Assembly (NCBI RefSeq): GCF_024648825.1
Contig: NZ_JANBBE010000006.1
Coordinates: 310,001 to 374,000 of the forward strand
Source: Lentzea californiensis
GTDB lineage: Bacteria > Actinomycetota > Actinomycetes > Mycobacteriales > Pseudonocardiaceae
Direction of reading: 5' to 3'
DNA length: 64,000 bases
Shown: positions 1 to 7,629 of the stretch, one piece after another
Numbering within the stretch: the first letter of the stretch is position 1
Layout: the number at the start of each line of letters is the position of its first letter
Notes under the pieces: generated by a model
Database searches by the model: none
Seen by the model: only the letters and a program-made list of their open reading frames with translations
Told to the model about the DNA's origin: nothing
Program-made: the position numbers and the translations under genes

Positions 1-471
1 CAGGTAGGTGGGGTGCCCGGTGACGTAGGACACGAACGGCAGATCGAGCGCGTGCAAGGCAAGTGTTGTGGCGTAGTCGATCTGGTCCACGACGTACCAG
101 TCCGGCCGCAGACGGTCCCGCAGCGCACGAAGAGTGCGCAGCACCTGGTCCGGCGCGGCCAGCGGGTCCGCCCTGCGCCGCCGCGTCTGCGTCAGCAGGG
201 CCGCCGCCGCACCACCTTTGGTGGCCTCGAGGAAGTCGTTGAGGTCACGGGTCGAGCGCGCGTCCTGCTCGGTCCCCTCCGCGACGCCGCTGTTCGAGTC
301 GCGCGTGGTTCTCAGGTCCGCGAAAGGAACATCGGGCGCGAGATCGGCGAACTCCGCGCCGCAGGCGAACGTCACCTCCCGCGCTCCCGCCGAGTTCAGG
401 GCGGTGGCGAACACCGACATGGGCTGGGCGTGCGAGCGGAACGGCGGACTGACGACGACGAATCCCGGCAC
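1..471 (-). CDS. Glycosyltransferase, UGT/MGT-like, N-terminal part (cut by window edge)
   Basis: The open frame runs from a GTG at 471 off the left edge, giving 157 codons. The N-terminus reads PGFVVVSPPFRSHAQPMSVF, which matches the start of the nucleotide-binding-fold GT1 glycosyltransferases (macrolide and zeaxanthin glucosyltransferase type): a beta strand followed by an H-rich acceptor loop. A strong ribosome site (AAGGAGGA, reverse complement of 477-484) lies 5 bases upstream of the GTG and fixes the start. The sugar-donor domain is outside the window, so donor and acceptor cannot be inferred. It is divergent from a GT4-type gene; the two may modify the same product. Confidence 0.75.
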   Translation of the reverse strand, partial: MPGFVVVSPPFRSHAQPMSVFATALNSAGAREVTFACGAEFADLAPDVPFADLRTTRDSNSGVAEGTEQDARSTRDLNDFLEATKGGAAAALLTQTRRRRADPLAAPDQVLRTLRALRDRLRPDWYVVDQIDYATTLALHALDLPFVSYVTGHPTYL

Positions 472-542
472 CGGGCTCCTCCTTGTTGCTGTGGCTGAGA
501 AGTCGTTCGATCCGAGCGGGCCGTTCGGTTCGAACACCAGAG

Positions 543-2297
543 GTGCGGACACATCACGAGGTACAGCGAGCACTGGAATCCCGGCAGGCCGAGCCCGCGG
601 TGGCGAGCCCTCACGCGCTGGTCGCGGCCCTTGTACACGACCCTCGTCCGATCACCTTCTCCCTGACCTGCGAACGACTTCCGGCGACCGTGCGCACGCA
701 CGGCCGTGACGCGACGACCGCCGAGCTCCGCCGGGCGATCCTGTCCACACAGGACCGCGCCGTCACCACGTGGTTGCTCGACGCGGCCACGCTGCACCGG
801 CTCACGCCGCTCGACCCCGGCGAGGCCTGCGCGATCGCCACGGGACCGGTGCTGTGGCGCTACCTGGACGCGCTCGGCGAACCGGTCGACGCCGATCCCG
901 GCTCCCCCTATGAAAAGCTGATGCTCGACGTTCTGCACGACGACATCGCTCTGCCCGTGGCCACCCCCGCCACCGGGCCGACGGTCGCCCAGTCGATGCT
1001 CATCGGTGGAACGGCCCGGCCGGGAGAGGGCGCGAGCGGTGGGCTCACCGTGTTCCTCGCCTCCCTGGCCGGCGCACTGGTGCGGCGCCAGGACATCGGC
1101 CGTGTGGTCACGGTGGTGCTCGCACCGGAGCCGACCGCTGTGACCGTGCGGAAGGACCCCGAGCTCGACCACTGGACGGTGCACGTGCCCGTCGACTCCC
1201 CTGTCGCACCGGCCCAGCCGGACATGGCACGTCATCGGGCGGGGATCACGTGGTGGCTCACAAGACTTCTGCGGCAGTGCGGTCTGTCACCGGACGTCGT
1301 GCACGTCCGTTACTCCGACGACGGGTCCCTCGCGGTGGCCGACGCCGCCCGGCTGCTCGGCGCGAAGCTCGTGTTCACCGTCACCCCCGACCCGCACCGG
1401 CACCTGGCCGAACGGCACCTGGAGGACACCGCGGACCTCGCCGCGATGAGGTTCGACCTGCACCGCGTGCACGTCGCCGACCACCTGGTCGAACGCGCGG
1501 ACCAGGTGATCACCATCGGCGGCAGGCAGGACGAGGTGCTGGCGCACTTCCCCCGCCTCGACCCGGCGGCGCTGTGCGCGCTGGAAGAAGGCATCGCGCC
1601 GTCTCCGGCCCCCACCGGACGGGCGCTGGTGCGGGAGTTGTTCGCACCGGCGGTGCTCCCCCGGCTCGACGCCTCCGCCGAGGGTCTGCCCGTCCTGCTC
1701 AACGTGGGGCGGCTGCACCCCATGAAGCAGCAACCGTTGCTGGTGCGCGCCTGGCTGGAGGCGGGTCTGCACCGCTCGACCGCACTGGTGATCATTGGTG
1801 GCTCTTCTACGGCCCGGACACCGGACGAGCAGGCGGTGCTCGACGAAGTGCTGGAGTTGTCCCGTTCCGCGCCCTCGGCACGCGGACGGCTCGCGGTCCT
1901 GTCCGCCTGGTCGAACCACGACATCAGGAGGCTGCAACACGAACTGGCGGCCACGCCGCCGTCCTCCGGCGCACCGCACGTCTACGCCTGTGCCAGTGCC
2001 AAGGAGGAGTTCGGCATCGCGGTGCTGGAGGCGATGGAGGCCGGGCTGCTCGCGGTCGGACCACAGCGCGGGGGCCTGCGCTGCTACATCGACCAGGGCC
2101 GCAACGGTTTCCTGATCGACACCTCGACCTCACGGTCGCTGGGCGAGGGCCTGGCACAGGCGGCCGGCCTCGGCCCGGCGACCGCGCGGATCGCGGCGGC
2201 CGGGCAGAGGACCGTGCGTGAGAGGTTCCACATCGACGCCGTCGCGGACCCGTTCGCAGCGCTCTACCGCCGGTTGTCGGTCACACCGTCATCCTGA
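543..2297 (+). CDS. GT4-family (GT-B fold) glycosyltransferase
   Basis: About 584 residues. The C-terminal half carries the GT4 signature: LPVLLNVGRLHPMKQQPLLV (donor-domain start), then ACASAKEEFGIAVLEAMEAG, the E-x7-E region that binds the nucleotide sugar, and a final GxNGFLID segment. The N-terminal about 190 residues are poorly conserved to my eye. The middle region (VVHVRYSDDGSLAVADAARL) resembles sucrose-phosphate-synthase-like GT4 proteins. The start is uncertain. A longer TTG frame from 483 would run through the ribosome site of the divergent gene, so I prefer GTG 543; GTG 600 is also possible. Its stop overlaps the convergent sortase gene by 9 bases. Substrate unknown. Confidence 0.8.
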   Translation: MRTHHEVQRALESRQAEPAVASPHALVAALVHDPRPITFSLTCERLPATVRTHGRDATTAELRRAILSTQDRAVTTWLLDAATLHRLTPLDPGEACAIATGPVLWRYLDALGEPVDADPGSPYEKLMLDVLHDDIALPVATPATGPTVAQSMLIGGTARPGEGASGGLTVFLASLAGALVRRQDIGRVVTVVLAPEPTAVTVRKDPELDHWTVHVPVDSPVAPAQPDMARHRAGITWWLTRLLRQCGLSPDVVHVRYSDDGSLAVADAARLLGAKLVFTVTPDPHRHLAERHLEDTADLAAMRFDLHRVHVADHLVERADQVITIGGRQDEVLAHFPRLDPAALCALEEGIAPSPAPTGRALVRELFAPAVLPRLDASAEGLPVLLNVGRLHPMKQQPLLVRAWLEAGLHRSTALVIIGGSSTARTPDEQAVLDEVLELSRSAPSARGRLAVLSAWSNHDIRRLQHELAATPPSSGAPHVYACASAKEEFGIAVLEAMEAGLLAVGPQRGGLRCYIDQGRNGFLIDTSTSRSLGEGLAQAAGLGPATARIAAAGQRTVRERFHIDAVADPFAALYRRLSVTPSS

Positions 2298-2924
2298 GGG
2301 GACCGCGGTGACGATGACGTTGTCCACATAGGAACGTGCCGCGCCGTCGAACTGCCCGCCGCAGGTGAAGAGGGTCAGGCGGGCCGAGCCCTCGGCGGAG
2401 AAGTACGGCGTCAGGTCCAGGCCCTTCTTGGGCACCTGTTCCTTCGCCACCACCCGGAACGCCCGCGTGGTGCCGTCCTCCCCCACGACGGAGACCTGAT
2501 CTCCCGCGACCAGGTCGCCGAGCCGGTAGAAGGCACCCGGCCCGGACCTGGCGTCGTCCACGTGTCCCCCGACCACCACGGAACCGGCGGGCTCACCGAG
2601 CCCGGCCCCGAAGCGGTACCAGCCGACCTCGTCGACGCTGGGAGGCACGGAGAACTCGCCGTTGCCGTCCACACCGGCCGGGACGACGCGGGCGGTGAGG
2701 CCGATCGCCGGGATGGCCAGCCGAACCGGTTGCACCGCCGCGCGGGCGGGTGCCGGTCCCTGCCGCACCGGAACGGACGGAACCGTGGTGACCGGCGGGG
2801 CCGGGCTCGTGGTCGCGAGCCCCTGGACGACGTCCTCGCCGAAGGTTCCGGAGTTCGGACCCGCGCACGAGGAGATGAGCGCGACGAGGACCATCCCGAC
2901 CACAAGCCCGGCCCAGCGCCTCAC
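2289..2924 (-). CDS. Class F sortase, lipoprotein-type N-terminus
   Basis: 211 residues. An N-terminal hydrophobic segment ends in a lipobox-like ALISSC (Cys20), then a Pro/Thr-rich stretch, then the sortase beta-barrel. Catalytic residues are visible: His121 in VGGHVDD, Cys188 in LFTCGG and Arg197 in ARSYVDN, in the order and spacing of class E/F sortases. It probably acts outside the membrane as a cysteine transpeptidase or protease. Its ATG overlaps the stop of the upstream DUF4397 gene (ATGA, 4 bases), so both should be translated together from the promoter at 3771-3814. The neighbouring DUF4397 protein has no LPXTG motif, so the sorting substrate is not evident here. Confidence 0.9.
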   Translation of the reverse strand: MRRWAGLVVGMVLVALISSCAGPNSGTFGEDVVQGLATTSPAPPVTTVPSVPVRQGPAPARAAVQPVRLAIPAIGLTARVVPAGVDGNGEFSVPPSVDEVGWYRFGAGLGEPAGSVVVGGHVDDARSGPGAFYRLGDLVAGDQVSVVGEDGTTRAFRVVAKEQVPKKGLDLTPYFSAEGSARLTLFTCGGQFDGAARSYVDNVIVTAVPSG

Positions 2925-3733
2925 CGCGATCCGCGCCTCACCACGCGGCGGGTGACGAAGGCGAATCCACCCAGCGCCACGCCCGCGAGGACCAGCAGGA
3001 AGATCGACCCGAGGCCGTCGGAGACCGGGCCACGGCCGGCGGGCATGCCGGTCGGTGCGCCCGCGAGACCGGAGATGGTCTGCGCGGCGAGTCCGAGCGT
3101 CTTGCCCTCGGCGGACCCGACGGCGTACACGATCGTCGAGGTGCCGGCCTTGAGGCCGACGTCCTTCGGGCCGATCGCGACGGTGCTGGTGCCCGCCAGC
3201 ACGACGTCGGCGTTCACGGTGCCGACCGGGAGGTCGGCCTTCACCTCGTTCGGGTTGGTCAGCGCGGAGAAGACGGGCTTGCCGCCCGCTCGCACGTCCA
3301 CCGCGGGTGCGGCGGCGAGGTGGCGGACCACCAGGCGCGCCTTGCCCGCGGCGATCATCGCGGTGTCGTTGGCGAACGCGGTGAGGACCGGTTTGCCGGC
3401 CGCGTCGAGGTGCGCGGCGACGGAGAGGTTCTTCCCGGCCGGGACGGCGAGCGACTTGTTCTGCAGGAGGGCACTGGTGACGGCCTCACCCGGTTTGGTG
3501 AGCGCCACGTCGTAAGTGCCCGCGGCGAGTTCCAGCGGCCCTGCGACGGTCGAGGGCTGGAAGTTCTCCACCGTCTTCTTGCCGTTGACGTACACGTCGA
3601 CGGGCTGCCCGGGAATCCCGTGCACCACCGAGACCTGCGAAGCCTGCTGAGCGAAAGCGGGAGAGGCGATGCCTGCCGTGGACGCCACCACCACGGCGGC
3701 GACGGAGGCGATGCGGATCAGCCGACTGCTCAC
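2921..3733 (-). CDS. DUF4397 secreted membrane-anchored protein
   Basis: 270 residues. A Sec signal peptide ends near AFAQQ (about residue 29). Two repeats of the DUF4397 beta-sandwich follow, seen in VVHGIPGQPVDVYVNGKK and VVRHLAAAPAVDVRAGGK. The C-terminus has one membrane helix (about 242-260) and a basic tail (TRRVVRRGSR), but no LPXTG. The GTG start at 3733 is preceded by GAAGGGA about 7 bases upstream. It is the first gene of an operon with the class F sortase and lies behind one of two mirrored ECF-type promoters. DUF4397 proteins are often paired with class F sortases in actinobacteria; the function is unknown, and a surface or adhesion role is an inference. Confidence 0.88.
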   Translation of the reverse strand: MSSRLIRIASVAAVVVASTAGIASPAFAQQASQVSVVHGIPGQPVDVYVNGKKTVENFQPSTVAGPLELAAGTYDVALTKPGEAVTSALLQNKSLAVPAGKNLSVAAHLDAAGKPVLTAFANDTAMIAAGKARLVVRHLAAAPAVDVRAGGKPVFSALTNPNEVKADLPVGTVNADVVLAGTSTVAIGPKDVGLKAGTSTIVYAVGSAEGKTLGLAAQTISGLAGAPTGMPAGRGPVSDGLGSIFLLVLAGVALGGFAFVTRRVVRRGSR

Positions 3734-3770
3734 GGTTGTTCCCTTCGTCGAGAACGGATGTCACACCCGT

Positions 3771-3814
3771 TACGACCGCGGGGAAGGCGGTGGATGCACC
3801 TGCCCGGCATTTTC
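3771..3814 (-). promoter_or_regulatory. ECF-type promoter for the DUF4397-sortase operon
   Basis: Read on the minus strand: GAAAAT (3814-3809), 6 bases, CAGGTGCATCC (3802-3792), 13 bases, CGGTCGTA (3778-3771). The same three blocks occur on the plus strand for the divergent gene. The distal block ends 37 bases before the GTG at 3733, a normal promoter-to-start distance. GCATCC resembles the CCATCC -35 element known for mycobacterial SigK. Assignment to the sigma factor at 4565 is an inference. Confidence 0.7.
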
Positions 3815-3835
3815 TCGTTCTCCGGGCACCGCCGG

Positions 3836-3880
3836 GAAAATCTCCCGCCAGGTGCATCCGCGGAGGCGGCGCCGGTCGTA
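3836..3880 (+). promoter_or_regulatory. ECF-type promoter for the secreted protein gene at 3924
   Basis: GAAAAT (3836-3841), 7 bases, CAGGTGCATCC (3849-3859), 13 bases, CGGTCGTA (3873-3880). It mirrors the minus-strand set at 3771-3814 with identical -35-like and -10-like blocks and the same 13-base gap, although the 13-base gaps themselves differ in sequence. That pattern argues for selection on two promoter elements rather than on a hairpin. The -10-like block ends 43 bases before the ATG at 3924. Confidence 0.7.
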
Positions 3881-3923
3881 CCCCTCGTGAACTGTTCCGC
3901 AAGACGAACGAGGAGTGCTTTCG

Positions 3924-4466
3924 ATGCGCAACCGCATGATCGCCGCCGCAGTCGCCTTCGGCATCGCCCTCGCCGGTGGTGCGGCGGTGGCGTCACCCGC
4001 CACCGCCGCTCCTGGCTCCGCGGCGACCTCGAACAGCAAGGCGTGGGGCACCTTCCTCAAGGGGCGCACCGACCTGACGCTCGACCCGGCCGCCGCGGCG
4101 GCGCTGATCTCGCTGGCCGTCAAGGTGAAACCCGTCTTCGCGGGCAAGACGGGATCGGCGATCAGCTTCGCCATCGTCGGCGACCCGTCCGACGGCACGA
4201 TCGAGCACGTCGGCGGGCTCGTGCTGCAAGCGGGGCACACCCGCCTGTACCTGACCAACTACACGATCGACCTCAACCGCGGCGTGCTGTCCGGGCTGGT
4301 GAACTTCCGGCAGCGCGCCGACCTGTTCACCATCGGCGCCGCCACGCCGCAGGGCGTCACGCTCGCGCTGACGCCCGGTGCCGCGTCCGTGCTGAACAGC
4401 ACGTTCGGCGTCACGGCGTTCACTCCGGGACTCGTCATCGGGTACGGCAACCCGGTTCTGCGCTGA
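3924..4466 (+). CDS. Small secreted protein, HtaA-like (tentative)
   Basis: 180 residues. ATG 3924 is chosen because GAGGAG lies about 8 bases upstream; an in-frame GTG at 3915 sits inside that ribosome site. A Sec signal peptide ends around ATAAPG. The mature part has alternating hydrophobic strands, including GTIEHVGGLVLQAGH and LTNYTIDLNRGVLSG. This resembles the beta-sandwich of HtaA-type haem-binding or cell-surface domains, but the similarity is weak. No cysteine pair or catalytic motif is visible. It shares a mirrored promoter with the DUF4397-sortase operon and lies just upstream of a SigK-like sigma gene, so I infer it belongs to that regulon. Confidence 0.75.
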   Translation: MRNRMIAAAVAFGIALAGGAAVASPATAAPGSAATSNSKAWGTFLKGRTDLTLDPAAAAALISLAVKVKPVFAGKTGSAISFAIVGDPSDGTIEHVGGLVLQAGHTRLYLTNYTIDLNRGVLSGLVNFRQRADLFTIGAATPQGVTLALTPGAASVLNSTFGVTAFTPGLVIGYGNPVLR

Positions 4467-4475
4467 GGTCTGACC

Positions 4476-4505
4476 GGGTCCGTCCGCGGCGTCGCGGGCG
4501 GACCC
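4476..4505 (+). terminator. Hairpin terminator after the secreted protein gene
   Basis: GGGTCCGTCCGC (4476-4487) pairs with GCGGGCGGACCC (4494-4505): 12 pairs including one G-U, with a 6-base loop. It begins 9 bases after the TGA of the secreted protein gene. There is no T run, as is common in high-G+C actinobacteria. Confidence 0.6.
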
Positions 4506-4564
4506 GTCCCGGCCGTTGAGCGAACCCCGTCCGCTGCCCCTAGATTCGGTCAGGTGGTGCGATC

Positions 4565-5149
4565 TTGCCCGCGGTGGTCACCGTGATGACCGGCGCCAGC
4601 GACACCGTCGACGAGACGACCAAGTCGTTCGCCGCCGGTGACGAAGGCGCGCTGCGCGCGGTCTACGAGCGCTACGCCCCCGCCGTGCTGCGGGTGGCGG
4701 CGGCGAGCCTGCCGTCGCGTGCGGACGCCGAGGACGTGGTGCAGACGACGTTCGTGACGGCGTGGCGCAGCAGGGAGAGCTTCGACCCCGCCAAGGGCAG
4801 TCTGCTCGTCTGGCTGCTCACCATCGCCCGCCGCCGGGCGATCGACCTGCTGCGCTCGCACACCCGCGACGAGCACGTCGTCAAGGTGCTGCACAGCACC
4901 GGCGGCGGCTCACCGTCCGGCGAACCCGTGCGGCCGGAGCGGATCGTCGACCGGATGGTGGTGCTGGAGGCCCTGGACGAGCTGCCACCCCAGCAACGGC
5001 AGGTGCTGCTCCTGGCCTTCTACGATGATCTCACCCACGAGCAGATCGCCGCGGCCACGGGCCTGCCCCTGGGCACGGTGAAGAGCCATCTGCGGCGCGG
5101 GATGACCAGGCTCAGGCAACGTTGGGAGGTGGACGGTGGCGCACGCTGA
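4565..5149 (+). CDS. ECF RNA polymerase sigma factor, SigK-like
   Basis: 194 residues. Region 2 is seen in RYAPAVLRVAAASLPSRADA and EDVVQTTFVTAW, and region 4 in LDELPPQQRQVLLLAFYDDL followed by the helix-turn-helix LTHEQIAAATGLPLGTVKSH. AGGTGG at 4552-4557, 7 bases before TTG 4565, supports this TTG start; GTG 4574 or ATG 4586 are alternatives. The next gene overlaps it by 14 bases and encodes an RskA-type anti-sigma factor, which places the pair with the SigK/RskA group. Likely targets are the two mirrored promoters at 3771-3880; no copy of the motif is seen upstream of the sigma gene itself. Confidence 0.92.
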   Translation: MPAVVTVMTGASDTVDETTKSFAAGDEGALRAVYERYAPAVLRVAAASLPSRADAEDVVQTTFVTAWRSRESFDPAKGSLLVWLLTIARRRAIDLLRSHTRDEHVVKVLHSTGGGSPSGEPVRPERIVDRMVVLEALDELPPQQRQVLLLAFYDDLTHEQIAAATGLPLGTVKSHLRRGMTRLRQRWEVDGGAR

Positions 5150-5819
5150 CCCCGGCCTGCTCACGTTGCTGGCCCTGGGCGAGACGGTGCCGGACGAGTC
5201 CGTCGAGGACCACCTGCGCACCTGCGCGACGTGCCGCTCCGAACTGGCGGCGCTGCGCGAGGTCGCCGGTATCGGCCGTGAGACCCGCGTCGAGCGCGAC
5301 CTGCCCATGCCGTCCGAGGACGTCTGGAGCCGCATCGCCGCCGAGACCGGGCAGGACACCTCGTCCGTCGTCCCGCTCCGGCCCCGGCCTCGCCGCTGGC
5401 GTGCGCTCGTCGCCGTCGCCGCCGCGGCGGCCGTCATCGGCGCGGCGGGCGCGGTCGCGGTCGACCGGATCACGACCGCTCCGGTGGCCACCGAGCAGGT
5501 GCTGGCCCAGGTGGACCTGGCCCGGCTCGCGACGGCTCCCGGCTCCGCTCGCGGCAGCGCACGGGTCGTACGCACCAACGGCCGCACCGTGCTGCGCGTC
5601 TCCGTCGACGGCATGCCCGCACCGGAAGGGCTGTACCAGGTCTGGCTGTTCGACGGCGCGGCCACGATGATCCCGCTGGGCGTGCTCACGAACGGACAGG
5701 CCGACATGCCGGTACCGGACACCGTCGACCTGAACACCTACCGCGTGGTCGACGTGTCCGCACAACGGTGGGGCCAGCAGGAGCACGGGACCAGCATGCT
5801 CCAGGGACAGCTGAGCTGA
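5136..5819 (+). CDS. Anti-sigma factor, RskA-like, single-pass membrane protein
   Basis: 227 residues. The N-terminal zinc-binding anti-sigma motif HLRTCATC (about residues 26-33) should hold the sigma factor in the cytoplasm. One membrane helix lies at about 87-110 (ALVAVAAAAAVIGAAGAVAV). The extracytoplasmic part has the RskA-type ending: YQVWLFDGAATMIPLGVLTN, then VSAQRWGQQEHGTSMLQG. GTG 5136 has GGAGGTGG just upstream within the end of the sigma gene, so the two are translationally coupled. In the SigK/RskA family, regulated cleavage of the anti-sigma releases the sigma factor; the signal is not evident here. Confidence 0.9.
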   Translation: MAHADPGLLTLLALGETVPDESVEDHLRTCATCRSELAALREVAGIGRETRVERDLPMPSEDVWSRIAAETGQDTSSVVPLRPRPRRWRALVAVAAAAAVIGAAGAVAVDRITTAPVATEQVLAQVDLARLATAPGSARGSARVVRTNGRTVLRVSVDGMPAPEGLYQVWLFDGAATMIPLGVLTNGQADMPVPDTVDLNTYRVVDVSAQRWGQQEHGTSMLQGQLS

Positions 5820-5899
5820 GCGGGCCGATCGACGACGGGCGTTAGCCGCGGGGAAGCGCGGGTAACCGGAGGCGTCAGAAGCCGAGTTGGAGGAGAACG

Positions 5900-6109
5900 A
5901 TGAGCGACACGACCACGGTCGACCGGCTGCGCACCGTACTGGCCGACGTGACCTACCCGGCGGACAAGGGGCAGCTGGTCGACCACGCGTCCCGCAACAA
6001 CGCCGACGAGGACACCGTGCACGCGTTGCACGCCGTTCCGGATCGCCTGTACGACTCGCTCGACGACGTGCTCGGCGTGATCGCCGTCGACCAGGACCGC
6101 GAAGCCTGA
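5900..6109 (+). CDS. DUF2795 small protein
   Basis: 69 residues, ATG with a strong GGAGGAG site. The sequence TYPADKGQLVDHASRNNADE followed by a short C-terminal helix matches the small actinobacterial DUF2795 family, proteins of unknown function with a predicted helical fold. Its TGA lies 2 bases before the ATG of the CrtU-like gene, so it probably leads the carotenoid operon, and the weak ribosome site of the next gene may rely on this coupling. Confidence 0.85.
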   Translation: MSDTTTVDRLRTVLADVTYPADKGQLVDHASRNNADEDTVHALHAVPDRLYDSLDDVLGVIAVDQDREA

Positions 6110-6111
6110 AC

Positions 6112-7629
6112 ATGAAGGATCGCAAGGCGGTGCGCATCCCCGCACCCGCGGGACGTCCACGGTTCGGTGACGACGTGCCGGTCGTGGCCGTGGTGGGCGG
6201 CGGCATCGCGGGACTCGCGGCGTCCACGCTGCTCGCGGAACGCGGCGCGCGGGTCGTGCTGTACGAACGCGAGTCCTATTTGGGCGGACGGGTCGGCGGG
6301 TGGCGCACGCGGCTGGCGGACGGCAGCGACGTCACGATGACCCGCGGGTTCCACGCGTTCTTCCGGCAGTACTACAACCTGCGCGCGTTGCTGAGGCGGG
6401 TCGACCCGGACGGCCGCGCGCTGACCCCGATGGCCGACTACCCGTTGTGGCACGCGCGGGGCGACCGCGACTCCTTCGCCGGCATGCCGACGACGGCACC
6501 GTGGAACGTGCTGGCGTTCCTGCGGCGCAGCCCGACGTTCCGCTGGCGCGACCTGCCGGACATGAACCCCGAGGCGGCCCTGAAACTGCTGGACGTCTCC
6601 GTCCCGGGCGTCTACGAGGAGCTCGACGGCATCGACGCCGCCGAGTACCTGGAACGCGTGCGGTTCCCGGAGGCCGCGCACGCACTCGCGTTCGAAGTGT
6701 TCTCCCGCAGCTTCTTCGCGCATCCGCGGGACATGTCGGCCGCCGAGCTCGCGGTGATGTTCCACATCTACTTCCTCGGTTCGAACGAGGGCCTGCTCTT
6801 CGACGTCGCCGCCGACCCGTTCCCGCACGGCCTGTGGGACCCGCTCGGCCACCGCCTCACCGACCTGGGCGCCGACGTGCGCACGGGTGTGGACGTGGAG
6901 TCGGTGCAACGGGGCGGGGCAAGGCGTTTCACCGTCACCACCGGAGACGGTGTGGTCGGCGCCGACGCCGTGGTGCTCGCCGCCGACGTGAAAGGACTGC
7001 ACTCGATCGTGCGGTCCTCACCGGACCTGGGCGATGAGGACTGGCGTGACCGGGTGGCCGCGTTGCGGACCGCACCGCCGTTCCTGGTGTCGCGGTACTG
7101 GCTGGACCGGCCGGTCGACCGGCCCGGTTTCATCGGCACGAGCGGGTACGACCTGCTCGACAACGTGAGCGTGCTCGACCACTACGAGCATGAAGCGAGG
7201 GCGTGGGCAGCGCGCACCGGCGGCTCGGTGGTGGAGCTGCACGGCTATGCGATTCCGTCCGATGTGGACGAACGCGAGGCCCGGCTGCGGCTCTGGGAGC
7301 AGCTGACCCAGGTCTACCCCGAGACCAAGGGCGCCACCGTCATCGACGAACGGCACGAGTGGCGGTCCGACTGCCCGTTGTTCCCCGCGGGCGGCTACGA
7401 GCACAGGCCGCGCGTCAGCACGCCGGACGACTTCCTCGTGCTGGCGGGAGATCTCGTGCGCATCGACCTGCCGGTGGCGTTGATGGAACGCGCGGCCACG
7501 ACCGGGTTCGCCGCCGCCAACCAGCTGCTCGGCCGCTGGGGTGTGACCGGGACCGACCTCTGGACGGTTCCGGTCGAAGGCCGTGTCCCGCTCCTGCGTG
7601 CGGCCGCGCGCCGGCGGAGGTCTGCGTGA
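6112..7629 (+). CDS. FAD-dependent carotenoid desaturase/methyltransferase, CrtU-like
   Basis: 505 residues. The dinucleotide-binding motif VVGGGIAGLAASTLLAERGA is at about 25-44, followed by YERESYLGGRVGGW. The segment RGFHAFFRQYYNLRALLRR is characteristic of CrtU-type enzymes, which isomerise and aromatise the beta-ionone ring of gamma- or beta-carotene. The C-terminal FAD-binding part (DFLVLAGDLVRIDLPVALME) is present. ATG 6112 is the start that follows the DUF2795 gene by 2 bases; longer frames read into that gene. The last codons overlap the CruF-like start (GTGA). The exact reaction (aromatase or another carotenoid isomerase/desaturase) is inferred from neighbours. Confidence 0.8.
   Translation: MKDRKAVRIPAPAGRPRFGDDVPVVAVVGGGIAGLAASTLLAERGARVVLYERESYLGGRVGGWRTRLADGSDVTMTRGFHAFFRQYYNLRALLRRVDPDGRALTPMADYPLWHARGDRDSFAGMPTTAPWNVLAFLRRSPTFRWRDLPDMNPEAALKLLDVSVPGVYEELDGIDAAEYLERVRFPEAAHALAFEVFSRSFFAHPRDMSAAELAVMFHIYFLGSNEGLLFDVAADPFPHGLWDPLGHRLTDLGADVRTGVDVESVQRGGARRFTVTTGDGVVGADAVVLAADVKGLHSIVRSSPDLGDEDWRDRVAALRTAPPFLVSRYWLDRPVDRPGFIGTSGYDLLDNVSVLDHYEHEARAWAARTGGSVVELHGYAIPSDVDEREARLRLWEQLTQVYPETKGATVIDERHEWRSDCPLFPAGGYEHRPRVSTPDDFLVLAGDLVRIDLPVALMERAATTGFAAANQLLGRWGVTGTDLWTVPVEGRVPLLRAAARRRRSA

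Noticed and set aside
13..498. 161-residue plus-strand frame at the left edge
   Set aside because: The opposite strand encodes a recognisable glycosyltransferase N-terminus with a strong ribosome site.
3771..3880. The mirrored elements as a long RNA hairpin or terminator
   Set aside because: The loop would be large, the 13-base gaps between blocks do not pair, and both copies have normal promoter-to-start distances, so paired promoters explain it better.
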